From Eubacteriales bacterium (GTDB lineage: Bacteria > Bacillota_A > Clostridia > Christensenellales > Aristaeellaceae), in the NCBI GenBank assembly GCA_028692205.1, contig JAQUXV010000013.1:1-19697 (forward strand): DNA of 19,697 bases, read 5' to 3'. Both the position numbers and the translations under genes were made by a program. Every line of letters starts with the position of its first letter. The stretch's first letter is position 1. Below the pieces are notes generated by a model. The model did no database searches, had not been told where the DNA came from, and saw nothing but the letters and a program-made list of their open reading frames with translations. Below are positions 1 to 7,041 of this stretch, in pieces.

Positions 1-98
1 CAGAACGACTTCTGTCAAGAGTAGTTATGATTTTTGTTTGGTTTTATCCAATTTTATCTCCAAATGAGAATAGTAATTTAAATATGCTGTCAACAGAA

Positions 99-158
99 TG
101 TCACCGGCTCAGTCCCATAGTTTAATCCCATAAAATACTCATTCAAATTATCCCGACA
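99..158. other. Possible insertion-sequence end remnant
   Basis: The stretch begins TGTCACC and ends CCCGACA, so it is bounded by TGTC and GACA. Inside it the heptamer TCCCATA recurs at 113-119 and 126-132, with a related TCCCGACA at 151-158. IS21-family ends start with TG and carry short internal terminal repeats, which is the resemblance seen. No transposase gene accompanies it, so at most it is a leftover end. This is a weak call from pattern only. Confidence 0.2.
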
Positions 159-235
159 CTATCGGCGTTGTCAAATCGCGGTTGCCTTATGATTAGGAGA
201 AACCCCTGACGATTATTTCGGGTATCGCACAAGGC

Positions 236-251
236 TTTACAATGTTGTAAA
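236..251. repeat. Short perfect palindrome, possible operator
   Basis: TTTACAA, two central bases, then TTGTAAA. The TACA/TGTA core resembles operators of the BlaI/MecI type, but no such regulator is encoded in the window and no gene starts close by. Function unknown. Confidence 0.3.
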
Positions 252-392
252 ACCCGTTTAAATACTGAGTTTTCCGGGCGATTCGGTTGTTTCCTGGTAG
301 TCTGCAATATTGCTTTTTGGGGGACTTATTAGCAGGAAGACCAAGAACAAGGTTGTCTGGCACTTGTTATTAAGGATTCGAGATTGCTAAAA

Positions 393-420
393 ATGCTACC
401 GAAGGGCGGCATCTTTGTTT
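393..420 (+). terminator. Hairpin followed by T-rich run, possible terminator
   Basis: ATGCTACC (393-400) can pair with GGCGGCAT (405-412) across a GAAG loop, with one mismatch and one G-U pair, followed by TTTGTTT. It could end a transcript arriving from the left and would insulate the operon that begins at 656. The stem is imperfect, so the call is tentative. Confidence 0.3.
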
Positions 421-508
421 ATATATTTTACATGTTTATACCAATTATACTGAACTGGTCAATGGTTTTTTGAATAGAACCCTAAATATAGAATCCTTTG
501 CATGTAAC

Positions 509-564
509 TTCTAATCGAATTCTAATCTGTATATTTGATTCATCTAATCTCTGAGTTTGATACT
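509..564 (+). promoter_or_regulatory. Phased octamer array plus -10, OmpR-type regulated promoter
   Basis: Four octamers at 11-bp steps: TTCTAATC (509-516), TTCTAATC (520-527), a degenerate ATATTTGA (531-538) and ATCTAATC (542-549). Nine bases later comes a -10-like GATACT (559-564); TTGATT at 535-540 is a possible -35 with an 18-bp gap. Direct repeats one helical turn apart are the usual binding mode of OmpR/PhoB-family response regulators. The same layout occurs at 11172-11227 (reverse strand) and 13336-13391. I infer that the regulator encoded at 11295-11972 binds here and drives the operon starting at 656. Confidence 0.65.
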
Positions 565-655
565 AACACAATATGGACGTTGTTCACGAACCGGCTGGGT
601 TTTGGGCAATGGCGGGAAGTGGTGAGTTATCACAAAGAAACGGGATAAAACGACT

Positions 656-1816
656 ATGGAAAATCATCGACACCTTGCTGACCATTTTGATTATAGGAGT
701 GACAATAACTTGAGGATAAAGAGTACGCAACCTGAACTGAATGCCAGACGGGCTTCGGGTTATTCCCAAAGAGATACCAAAGAGAGCGACGGGCGTTCCC
801 CAAGGGGACCAAAGCGCCCGTCGGAAAGACGTCTTAGCAGAACTGGTTGGGCTATTGTACTCGATGTATTGATGGCAGCGCTGATCATGCTTGTATTCTA
901 TATAACCAATTATGTTGTGCAGCCTGAATTAACTGGGGATATGTTGCCGACTCCCTCCGGCCTTGCAAGCATTGAAGCACCTGTCCCAACAGTTAATGGT
1001 GCAGCAAGCAGCACCTCACCGGCGTCTCAGGAATCCGAGCAACCTATCGTATCTGCCGACGCAACAACGTTGCGCTCTAAATTTGCCGACAAGTTCACCG
1101 ACGGCTACGTGGATCAGGCTGACACCTCATATAAGAGCGCCAATATAAACGTGAGCATCAATAAGGTGCAAAAAAATGGTGTGACCTATTTTCTGGCGGA
1201 TATCTATGTTGCGGATATTCAATATTTTAAGACCGCATTTGCAAAACAATCGGATGTAATGGGTGCGCGTGAATCCACGAAGGTCGTTGCCGATGAAAAT
1301 GATGCGATACTGGCCATCAACGGGGACCATTGCGTGGATAACAGCGGGCCCGTGGTGCGCAACGGACAGCTTTATCGCAACGAGACATATGCGGATGCGC
1401 TGGTAATGAATTACGACGGCAGCATGCAGACCTATTCAGCCGATCAGCTCAACATGGATGTCATCAAAGCTGATGGCGCATGGCAGGTATGGACGTTCGG
1501 TCCGATGTTGCTCAAGGACGGACAGCCGATGACAGAGTTTAGCAGCACATTGGGCAAGGCGAACCCCAGAACGGCAGTTGGGTATTACGAACCCGGTCAT
1601 TACTGCTTCCTGGTAGTGGACGGCAGACAGCCGGGATATTCGGATGGAATGACATTCACGGATATGTCGCAGCTTTTCTATGACCTTGGATGCAAAGCCG
1701 CGTTCAATCTGGACGGCGGGCAGTCATCGGAAATGGTTTTTATGGGGAATGTGGCCAACCAGCCGTATAACGGCGGAAGAAGCACGACCGACATATTGTA
1801 TATCGCTGATAAATAA
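656..1816 (+). CDS. Membrane-anchored phosphodiester glycosidase (NAGPA domain), copy 1
   Basis: Protein of 386 residues: a basic, hydrophilic N-terminus (1-62), one membrane helix (about 65-85), a Ser/Pro/Thr-rich linker (about 95-135) and an extracellular NAGPA-type domain (about 140-385). NAGPA enzymes hydrolyse the bond between a sugar anomeric carbon and a phosphodiester; the human member uncovers mannose-6-phosphate. Family signatures visible are INGD (221-224), NPRTAVGY (303-310), DGRQPGYS (322-329) and NLDGGQSS (351-358). The natural substrate in bacteria is not evident from sequence; cell-wall or lipid-carrier phosphodiesters are plausible. The ATG at 656 has only a weak GGGA upstream. 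A TTG at 710, preceded by AGGAG at 695-699, is an in-frame alternative that would shorten the cytosolic tail by 18 residues. It lies downstream of the phased promoter at 509-564 and is first in a run of co-directional genes. Confidence 0.88.
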   Translation: MENHRHLADHFDYRSDNNLRIKSTQPELNARRASGYSQRDTKESDGRSPRGPKRPSERRLSRTGWAIVLDVLMAALIMLVFYITNYVVQPELTGDMLPTPSGLASIEAPVPTVNGAASSTSPASQESEQPIVSADATTLRSKFADKFTDGYVDQADTSYKSANINVSINKVQKNGVTYFLADIYVADIQYFKTAFAKQSDVMGARESTKVVADENDAILAINGDHCVDNSGPVVRNGQLYRNETYADALVMNYDGSMQTYSADQLNMDVIKADGAWQVWTFGPMLLKDGQPMTEFSSTLGKANPRTAVGYYEPGHYCFLVVDGRQPGYSDGMTFTDMSQLFYDLGCKAAFNLDGGQSSEMVFMGNVANQPYNGGRSTTDILYIADK

Positions 1817-1827
1817 AGGAGAGCGCA

Positions 1828-2013
1828 ATGATCAAGAAACTTCTTCCGCATATATGCATTATCCTCTCGCTGGTCACGCTGACCTTCTTGGTACTGGATC
1901 AATTTAACCCGACATTTTTCGGCAAATCCTTTTTCCATGTGGTGTTGTTGATTGATGGCATCGTGACAATTGTTTTTTCTTCAGTCATTATCGCACACAA
2001 CAAAAGGGACTGA
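1828..2013 (+). CDS. Small two-helix membrane protein, unknown function
   Basis: A 61-residue protein consisting almost only of two hydrophobic segments (about residues 8-24 and 36-54) joined by a short polar turn, with a charged HNKRD end. It starts 11 bases after the stop of the first glycosidase gene behind a good AAGGAGAG ribosome site, and ends 12 bases before the second glycosidase gene. It is therefore almost certainly translated as part of the same operon. I do not recognise a family. Its position between two membrane-anchored phosphodiester glycosidases suggests a partner or membrane organiser, but nothing in the sequence shows that. Confidence 0.7.
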   Translation: MIKKLLPHICIILSLVTLTFLVLDQFNPTFFGKSFFHVVLLIDGIVTIVFSSVIIAHNKRD

Positions 2014-2025
2014 GGAATATCGGGT

Positions 2026-3111
2026 ATGGACAGACGAAGCGCTTATACTCGCAACTCAATAAAGAGAGGCAAGCCCGGCAGCGCGCGGCGCAGCTATGTT
2101 TATGGACAGGGTACAAAAGCAAGCAGAGCCAGAAAACACAGGCGGATCGTATTTGGCATTACTATGACCGCCGCCATTGCTTTGTTGGCGGTTGTTGTAA
2201 TTATATTCATTATAGTATTCCAAGGCGGTGCTGACAGGCAAACAGCCGCTTTGACAGCGGCCACTATTGGGGAGATACCCACTGCTATGACCACGCCGGC
2301 GTCAACAACGCCAAGCCCGACGCCAACGCCTCCTGTGACGCCTCAGCCGACAGAAGATCCCACCGCATGGGGCTCAAAATTTCCCGGCAAGTTTACAGAC
2401 GGTGAGGTCGTCCAGACCGACAACACGTATAAAAGCGCCAACATCAACGTAACTGTGAACATGGTACAGGAAAACGGCGTAACGTACTACCTTGCGGATA
2501 TTTATTTGACAGACTTAAAGTATTTTAAGACGGCGTTTGCGAAGGATGAGTTTGACAACGGCTCTGAAACCACGCCTGCAATCGCAAAGAATAATAACGC
2601 AATCATCGCGATAAACGGGGATTACTGCTCTTATAACAAGGGGCCGGTGTTGCGCAACGGGGTCTTATACCGTGATCAGAATTACCGTGACGTTCTGGTT
2701 ATGTATAACGACGGGACGATGGAAACTTATACGAAGGATGAATTTGATATGGAAGCGGTGCAGAGCAAAAGCGCTTACCAGATTTGGACATTTGGACCTA
2801 TGCTCCTGGATGGTGGACAGCCAATGGCTGAGTTTAATTCTTCGTTGGGTAAGTTAAACCCAAGAACGGCAGTCGGTTACTATGAACCCGGTCATTATTG
2901 CTTTATTGTGGTGGATGGCCGACAGGGGGACTACTCCAAAGGAATTACCTTTGTAGACTTGTCGCAGCTCTTTTACGATCTTGGCTGCAAGGGGGCTTTC
3001 AATCTCGATGGCGGGCAAACTTCGGAGATGGCCTTCATGGGTGAATTTGCGAACCAGCCGTATCATGGCGGGCGGGCCGTCAGCGATATACTTTATATTG
3101 CCGATGAATGA
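2026..3111 (+). CDS. Membrane-anchored phosphodiester glycosidase (NAGPA domain), copy 2
   Basis: A 361-residue paralogue of the gene at 656. It has a very basic cytosolic tail (1-40), a membrane helix (about 42-66), a Thr/Pro-rich linker (about 88-111) of the kind that spans a cell wall, and an extracellular NAGPA domain (about 120-360). Signatures are INGDY (196-200), NPRTAVGY (278-285), DGRQ (297-300) and NLDGGQTS (326-333). The catalytic halves of the two copies are very similar while the N-terminal tails and linkers are not, which points to tandem duplication with relaxed constraint on the anchor. A GAGG ribosome site lies about 10 bases before the ATG. Role inferred as hydrolysis of a sugar-phosphodiester on the outer face of the membrane. 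Confidence 0.88.
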   Translation: MDRRSAYTRNSIKRGKPGSARRSYVYGQGTKASRARKHRRIVFGITMTAAIALLAVVVIIFIIVFQGGADRQTAALTAATIGEIPTAMTTPASTTPSPTPTPPVTPQPTEDPTAWGSKFPGKFTDGEVVQTDNTYKSANINVTVNMVQENGVTYYLADIYLTDLKYFKTAFAKDEFDNGSETTPAIAKNNNAIIAINGDYCSYNKGPVLRNGVLYRDQNYRDVLVMYNDGTMETYTKDEFDMEAVQSKSAYQIWTFGPMLLDGGQPMAEFNSSLGKLNPRTAVGYYEPGHYCFIVVDGRQGDYSKGITFVDLSQLFYDLGCKGAFNLDGGQTSEMAFMGEFANQPYHGGRAVSDILYIADE

Positions 3112-3140
3112 ACACATATAGCATAGAGTTTAATTAGCCG

Positions 3141-3226
3141 TAAGGAGATAAAATATCAGAATACGTGGCAATATGTTTTTATGACGCTTGATATTGATAT
3201 TGCCTGGTATAATGTATAATTAAAAG
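3141..3226 (+). promoter_or_regulatory. Promoter for flippase gene with extended -10
   Basis: TG, one base, TATAAT at 3205-3213 is an extended -10 hexamer, with a TTGATA at 3188-3193 only 14 bp upstream. Transcription from it would start within about ten bases of the flippase ATG at 3227, leaving almost no leader and no clear ribosome site. Further upstream, TAAGGAGAT near 3140-3149 looks like a perfect ribosome site but no ATG/GTG/TTG follows at the right distance. The flippase may instead be read through from the glycosidase operon 115 bases upstream. Confidence 0.4.
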
Positions 3227-4891
3227 ATGATGAGCAGAACGCAAAAGAGCTTTGCAAAAGGCGCGGCTATCTTGGGTGGCATGGGATTCGTTTCCAAGAT
3301 CATCGGAGCCGTTTATACCATCGCCACGACCAACATTGTCGGGACGCATGGCATGTCGTATTATACGACGGCTTTTCCCGTATACACGTTCCTGCTGGCA
3401 ATATCCAGCGCAGGCCTGCCGGTCGCCATTTCAAAGATGGTGGCCGAAAGGACGACGCTTAATGATTATAAGGCGGCGCATGAGGTTTTTCGTAGGGCAA
3501 TAAAGGCCATGATTAGCATTGGGCTTGTCACGACCATCCTTATGATAGTGCTGAGCAGACCTATTGCGACCGTACTTGGACGGCCGGATGCAAGTTTGGC
3601 AATTATGGCTATAGCCCCTTCTCTATTCTTTGTGGCCATCATCTCGGCCTTCAGAGGCTATTCTCAGGGCATGCAGCAGATGACGCCGACAGCCATGTCG
3701 CAAATCATTGAGCAGGTGGGCAAGCTCGGAGTTGGCCTTCTCCTGGCTTGGCTCTGGATCGGCAAAGGAGAGATATACGGGGCAGCCGGCGCTGTACTCG
3801 GTATAACCGTTTCCGAGGTTTTTGCGTTCATCTACCTGTTAGTTCTCTATCGGAGACGAATAGTTGGCTTTAAGAGGCATATAAAGAGCGTCCATCACGC
3901 CGGATTAACCAAAAATATCGGCGGGAAGCTTATCTATCTGGCCACTCCCATCATCGTCGGAGCCTGCGCTATGCCGCTTGTCCAGCTTGCCGACACGGCG
4001 ATCATCACGAATACGCTGAACAGCATGAAAAGCATTATGCTGTTTGGACAAGAGGTTGTTCTGAACCAAAAAATTGTCGATTCGCTTTTCAGCCTCCTGA
4101 CAGCGTATGTGAACCCGATTATCAATATGCCGGCAGTGTTCTCTCTCGCCCTCGCGGTGAGTCTCGTGCCTTCGATTTCAGCATCAAAAGCGCGTAGCGA
4201 CCTGCGAGGCATTTCAAACAAGGCGGGCATAGGTCTGAAGCTTTCCATGCTGATCGGGCTTCCCTGTGCGGCCGGTTTGTATTTACTGGCGACGCCAATC
4301 GTTCATCTTCTTTATGCCGGTCTGAAAGGCGACAATTTAATCATAGCAGGAAACCTGATGGGCATCATGGCGATTGCGGTGCTGTTCCTGACCATTCTGC
4401 AAACCATGACGGGTATTCTCCAGGGCTTGGGAAAGACTTATTTGCCGGTAATCAATCTGTTTATTGGAATCGGCGTGAAGATACTGATAAGCATTGTCTT
4501 TATCCGGATGCCGGAGGTCAACATTCAGGGCGCTGCTTACGGAACCGTGGCCTGCTATGCCATCGCGGCATTGCTTGACGTGATCTGTGTCGTCAAATAT
4601 GCCAAAGCCAGACCCAGGATATTGCACAACTTTATCAAGCCTATATTGGCAACGGCGTGCATGGGTTTTGCCGTCTATTTGATCATGCCGCATGTGGCAT
4701 CCGGTGAATATTCGCGACTCATGACCATTGGCGTTATTCTGACTGCAATCGTTGTGTATGTGTTCTTTATCTTCTTCTTTGGGGCGATAAACCAGGAAGA
4801 TATGGAGTATCTGCCGGGTGGTAAACGTATTACATCTGTTATGGTCCGGCTGGGAATCTGGAAGGCGGATTATAGTAGAAGGAGACGGTAA
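3227..4891 (+). CDS. SpoVB/MurJ-like lipid-linked polysaccharide flippase (MOP superfamily)
   Basis: A 554-residue polytopic membrane protein whose opening (SRTQKSFAKGAAILGGMGF) is typical of the polysaccharide-biosynthesis / stage V sporulation protein B group of the MOP exporter superfamily. Hydrophobic segments run throughout and fit about 14 helices; the C-terminus ends in a basic tail (YSRRRR). Such proteins flip undecaprenyl-linked sugar precursors from the inner to the outer face of the membrane. It follows the two glycosidase genes on the same strand, consistent with an envelope-sugar role. ATG occurs twice in a row at 3227 and 3230; neither has a good ribosome site. Whether it handles lipid II, a polysaccharide unit or a sporulation substrate cannot be told from sequence. 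Confidence 0.88.
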   Translation: MMSRTQKSFAKGAAILGGMGFVSKIIGAVYTIATTNIVGTHGMSYYTTAFPVYTFLLAISSAGLPVAISKMVAERTTLNDYKAAHEVFRRAIKAMISIGLVTTILMIVLSRPIATVLGRPDASLAIMAIAPSLFFVAIISAFRGYSQGMQQMTPTAMSQIIEQVGKLGVGLLLAWLWIGKGEIYGAAGAVLGITVSEVFAFIYLLVLYRRRIVGFKRHIKSVHHAGLTKNIGGKLIYLATPIIVGACAMPLVQLADTAIITNTLNSMKSIMLFGQEVVLNQKIVDSLFSLLTAYVNPIINMPAVFSLALAVSLVPSISASKARSDLRGISNKAGIGLKLSMLIGLPCAAGLYLLATPIVHLLYAGLKGDNLIIAGNLMGIMAIAVLFLTILQTMTGILQGLGKTYLPVINLFIGIGVKILISIVFIRMPEVNIQGAAYGTVACYAIAALLDVICVVKYAKARPRILHNFIKPILATACMGFAVYLIMPHVASGEYSRLMTIGVILTAIVVYVFFIFFFGAINQEDMEYLPGGKRITSVMVRLGIWKADYSRRRR

Positions 4892-4947
4892 ACTTAAAAG
4901 CATGGCAGCAATATAAAAAGGCCTCCTTTTTTCCCTTGTCAGTCTCT

Positions 4948-4980
4948 GTCCGCTGCCTGACCATAAGAACGGCAGCGGAC
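4948..4980. terminator. Perfect 10-bp hairpin between convergent genes
   Basis: GTCCGCTGCC (4948-4957) and GGCAGCGGAC (4971-4980) pair perfectly around a 13-base loop, between the ends of the flippase (+) and FTR1 (-) genes. Neither strand has a T run directly after the stem, so it is not a textbook intrinsic terminator. A separate small stem, AAAAAGG with CCTTTTT near 4914-4931, may help terminate the flippase transcript. A related stem lies at 8318-8354. Confidence 0.45.
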
Positions 4981-4995
4981 AATCGCCGATATTTA

Positions 4996-5988
4996 CTAGA
5001 ACTTGTGATTCTTCTGCTGCGCTTCAAGAGTGCCATCGCCGGAAGCAGTCGCATTTAGCATCCGTGCCGCTCGTGCTTTCCTGATCTGAACCACAATCGT
5101 AACGATGGCAAGCACGAGCAACACAATCTGTGGGATAAGCGTTTCAAGCGTGGGGTAAATGTATAAGATATCCACCGTGGGGAACCCCTGTATTGGTGTC
5201 ACGCCAATGATGTTGCTCGATTGGAGCTTTTTTATCCCTGAACCAATGAAGGAGATTGCCATGAGGGACAGTAATATGCTCGTTCCGATGAAAAACTGTT
5301 TGACTGGAAGCTTGATACTCAGGAAGCGGATGAGTAGGTATACAACAACAAGCAGGATACACCCGACCGCAAGACCGAGCCAAACCATATTTACATACGT
5401 CTCCGTTCCTCCACCTGCGAACAACGCATAATAAAACAGGATAAGTTCCGCCCCTTCGCGGAAAACCGCGAGGAAAGCCGCGAACGCAAGAGAGAACATA
5501 CTGCCACGAGTAACGGAACCCTTAACTTGGCCTTCAATGTACTTATTCCATGAGTCCGCCTGCGATTTTGATATCATCCAGTTGCTTACATAAATGAGTA
5601 CCGCGACCGCGAACAGCACCGTAAAGCCCTCAATGAGTTCCTGCTGTGCGCCGCTGGCATTCAATATCGCCAGTAATACAAAGGCCAACACAATACTGGC
5701 GCCTATCGCGATAAACGCTCCCCCGTATACCACGCGGGTTTTTTCCTTATTACCGCTTTTGATCAGATAGGCGATGATCGCACCCAAAATGATGATAGCC
5801 TCGAAGCCATCGCGCAGAATGATCACCAGTGATGAGAGAAACACGGCAAAGGAGTTTTCTTCCTCGCCGTCAAGCTTGTTGGCATCGTCGTGCAGGTATT
5901 GATCCAGTACATCAAGAGCTTCCCTTATCTCAGAATGCGGCGCTCCCGCTATCATGGCCTTTTTAATGAAACTGAACTGGTATTCCAC
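4996..5988 (-). CDS. FTR1-family iron permease, membrane part of a frameshifted gene
   Basis: This frame encodes about 330 residues covering the end of the periplasm-type helical domain (1-45) and a seven-helix FTR1 permease domain. The two iron-binding motifs are present as RDGFE (59-63) and REGAE (177-181, within FLAVFREGAELILF). FTR1 proteins move iron across the membrane, in bacteria usually with an extracytoplasmic partner domain. The nominal start is a GTG (5986-5988) that is really an internal valine codon with no ribosome site. The signal peptide and most of the N-terminal domain are in another frame at 5952-6254. Joining the frames with one extra base near 6009 gives a normal protein of about 420 residues. 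Either the gene is broken or the base is a sequencing error. Ends at a convergent junction with the flippase. Confidence 0.8.
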   Translation of the reverse strand: MEYQFSFIKKAMIAGAPHSEIREALDVLDQYLHDDANKLDGEEENSFAVFLSSLVIILRDGFEAIIILGAIIAYLIKSGNKEKTRVVYGGAFIAIGASIVLAFVLLAILNASGAQQELIEGFTVLFAVAVLIYVSNWMISKSQADSWNKYIEGQVKGSVTRGSMFSLAFAAFLAVFREGAELILFYYALFAGGGTETYVNMVWLGLAVGCILLVVVYLLIRFLSIKLPVKQFFIGTSILLSLMAISFIGSGIKKLQSSNIIGVTPIQGFPTVDILYIYPTLETLIPQIVLLVLAIVTIVVQIRKARAARMLNATASGDGTLEAQQKNHKF

Positions 5989-6254
5989 CTGCGTTGCTCG
6001 ATCACCGGAATATACGCCATGACCGTTTTCTCAAATCCCAACTTTTCATAGTATCCGAAGTAGGCGTAATTAACTTGATCCTTTGCGCCTTTTACATCTC
6101 CCGACACGTATATATCATAGGCTTCGTCCAAAACACCTCCCATCTCATCCGCAACGTCATTCCACGTTTCATGATCAGTGGCGGCGAACGCCGTTGTGGA
6201 AAACATACCAATAAGAACAAGCACCAAAACAATTACAGTCAACGTTTTACGCAC
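5952..6254 (-). pseudogene. FTR1-family permease, N-terminal part of a frameshifted gene
   Basis: Starts at a GTG (6252-6254) with GGGGG seven bases upstream. Residues 1-25 form a signal peptide ending AFA, followed by a short helical extracytoplasmic domain (about 26-82) typical of bacterial FTR1 proteins. After residue 82 (VMAYI) the frame departs into nonsense and stops at residue 100. In the next frame the same DNA reads SGDRATQVEYQFSF, which continues directly into the permease domain. The break is at the ccggaata stretch near 6007-6014, where a run of two bases is one short. If real, the permease could be made only by frameshifting. Confidence 0.75.
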
Positions 6255-6473
6255 TTTTATACCCCCTATCTACGGTCAATATATGGATGTCACAAATATA
6301 GATATCCCTAATGTCATATGTTAGAACAATCTAATTAAGACAACAAGGGCCAGCTATCAAAAAATGAATAGCTCCAGTTATCTACTGCTAAAATACATCT
6401 TAATCCTGTCATAGTTGAACGAAGGGGTATTAAGCAGTATAATATTCTTGAATTCAGAAAGGGGCATTATTTT
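6255..6473. promoter_or_regulatory. Divergent intergenic region between FTR1 and HTH genes
   Basis: On the + strand TTGAAC (6415-6420), 17 bp, TATAAT (6438-6443) is a near-consensus vegetative promoter for the HTH gene, with AGAAAGGGG as ribosome site before the ATG at 6474. On the - strand the FTR1 transcript would start near 6280-6300, where TATATT-like hexamers occur. I could not identify a convincing Fur or DtxR operator by eye. Confidence 0.6.
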
Positions 6474-6935
6474 ATGAATGACGATATTTTGAACATTGAG
6501 CAAGCACTCGAATTTTTAGGTGTCAGTGAGAAAACACTTATTAAGCTATTACGGGAAGAACACATTCCTGCCCGTAAAATTGGCCGGGAATGGCGGTTCA
6601 GCCGGGAAGCCCTGATTCGCTGGCTTGGCTCCGGGGATTCCATTGACTATATCAATCAGAATGATCGGTATATGATTTCCGAAGATGTTCCCGGTACATC
6701 CTCTGCTTTGTTCGACAAAATTGGTGAAGTAATAACTACTGTCACGGAACATGACAATAACATCAGAACTGTTTTGCAGGAGTTGGAGAGGGACATCATC
6801 ATTCCGCAGGCGGCCACACTCCGTATCAGCTATAAGCAACAAAGAGAAGTGGAAAAACTGGAATTTAAGATTTTTTGGGAACAACGCGAGGAAGCCAATC
6901 AAAAATATGTCCCGCCGGGTAAGAGAATAGAATGA
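6474..6935 (+). CDS. Excisionase-family / MerR-like HTH DNA-binding protein
   Basis: A 153-residue protein with an N-terminal winged-helix of the excisionase (HTH_17) type at about residues 5-52: LNIEQALEFLGVSEKTL followed by RKIGREWRFSREALIRWL. The rest (55-153) is helical, charged and of no family I recognise, ending YVPPGKRIE. Proteins of this build often regulate nearby genes rather than act as phage excisionases. Own promoter at 6415-6443. The MFS gene follows about 100 bases later on the same strand, so it may regulate that gene or its own transcription; this is context only. Confidence 0.75.
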   Translation: MNDDILNIEQALEFLGVSEKTLIKLLREEHIPARKIGREWRFSREALIRWLGSGDSIDYINQNDRYMISEDVPGTSSALFDKIGEVITTVTEHDNNIRTVLQELERDIIIPQAATLRISYKQQREVEKLEFKIFWEQREEANQKYVPPGKRIE

Positions 6936-6945
6936 GCCGACAGAC

Positions 6946-7017
6946 ATGGAACTGAACGAAAGGTTTTTTCCTATGCCAGAAAGCGTGGCATCCGTGCTAC
7001 TCGGAATGTGTCCTTGA
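6946..7017 (+). CDS. Possible 23-residue leader peptide before the MFS gene
   Basis: An ATG at 6946 opens a short frame of 23 codons rich in Met, Val and Leu, closing at TGA (7015-7017), 24 bases before the transporter ATG. Inside it, ATGCCA (6973-6978) and TGGCAT (6986-6991) can form a hairpin. This resembles leader peptides that control drug-efflux genes by translation attenuation, but no strong ribosome site precedes it and chance is a real alternative. Confidence 0.2.
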   Translation: MELNERFFPMPESVASVLLGMCP

Positions 7018-7041
7018 GATTAAGAAACGGGAGCGTTGCAT

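Larger units (their letters stand above)
1..508. other. Gene-free AT-rich stretch
   Basis: I see no credible gene here on either strand; reading frames are short and broken. What it holds is a possible decayed insertion-sequence end (99-158), a 7+2+7 bp palindrome (236-251) and a hairpin followed by a T-rich run (393-420). The stretch from about 421 onward is strongly AT-rich and leads into the promoter of the first glycosidase gene. At the left edge, 1-14 forms a small dyad (CAGAA, CGAC, TTCTG) that may belong to whatever lies outside the window. Confidence 0.6.

Noticed and set aside
2352..2375. Thr/Pro coding repeat as a DNA repeat array
   Set aside because: It is the low-complexity linker of the second glycosidase, explained by the protein.
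3169..3213. Phased array before the flippase promoter
   Set aside because: Only the unit next to the -10 has slight resemblance; upstream 11-bp steps do not match.
4337..4903. 188-residue open frame on the - strand
   Set aside because: Lies wholly opposite the flippase gene and has the His/Asp/Arg-rich look of a reverse-complement shadow.
6255..6340. ATCTAATT and TTCTAACA in the FTR1 upstream region as another phased site
   Set aside because: The two lie on opposite strands without the 11-bp step and no -10 is placed 9 bp away, so they do not fit the regulon design.
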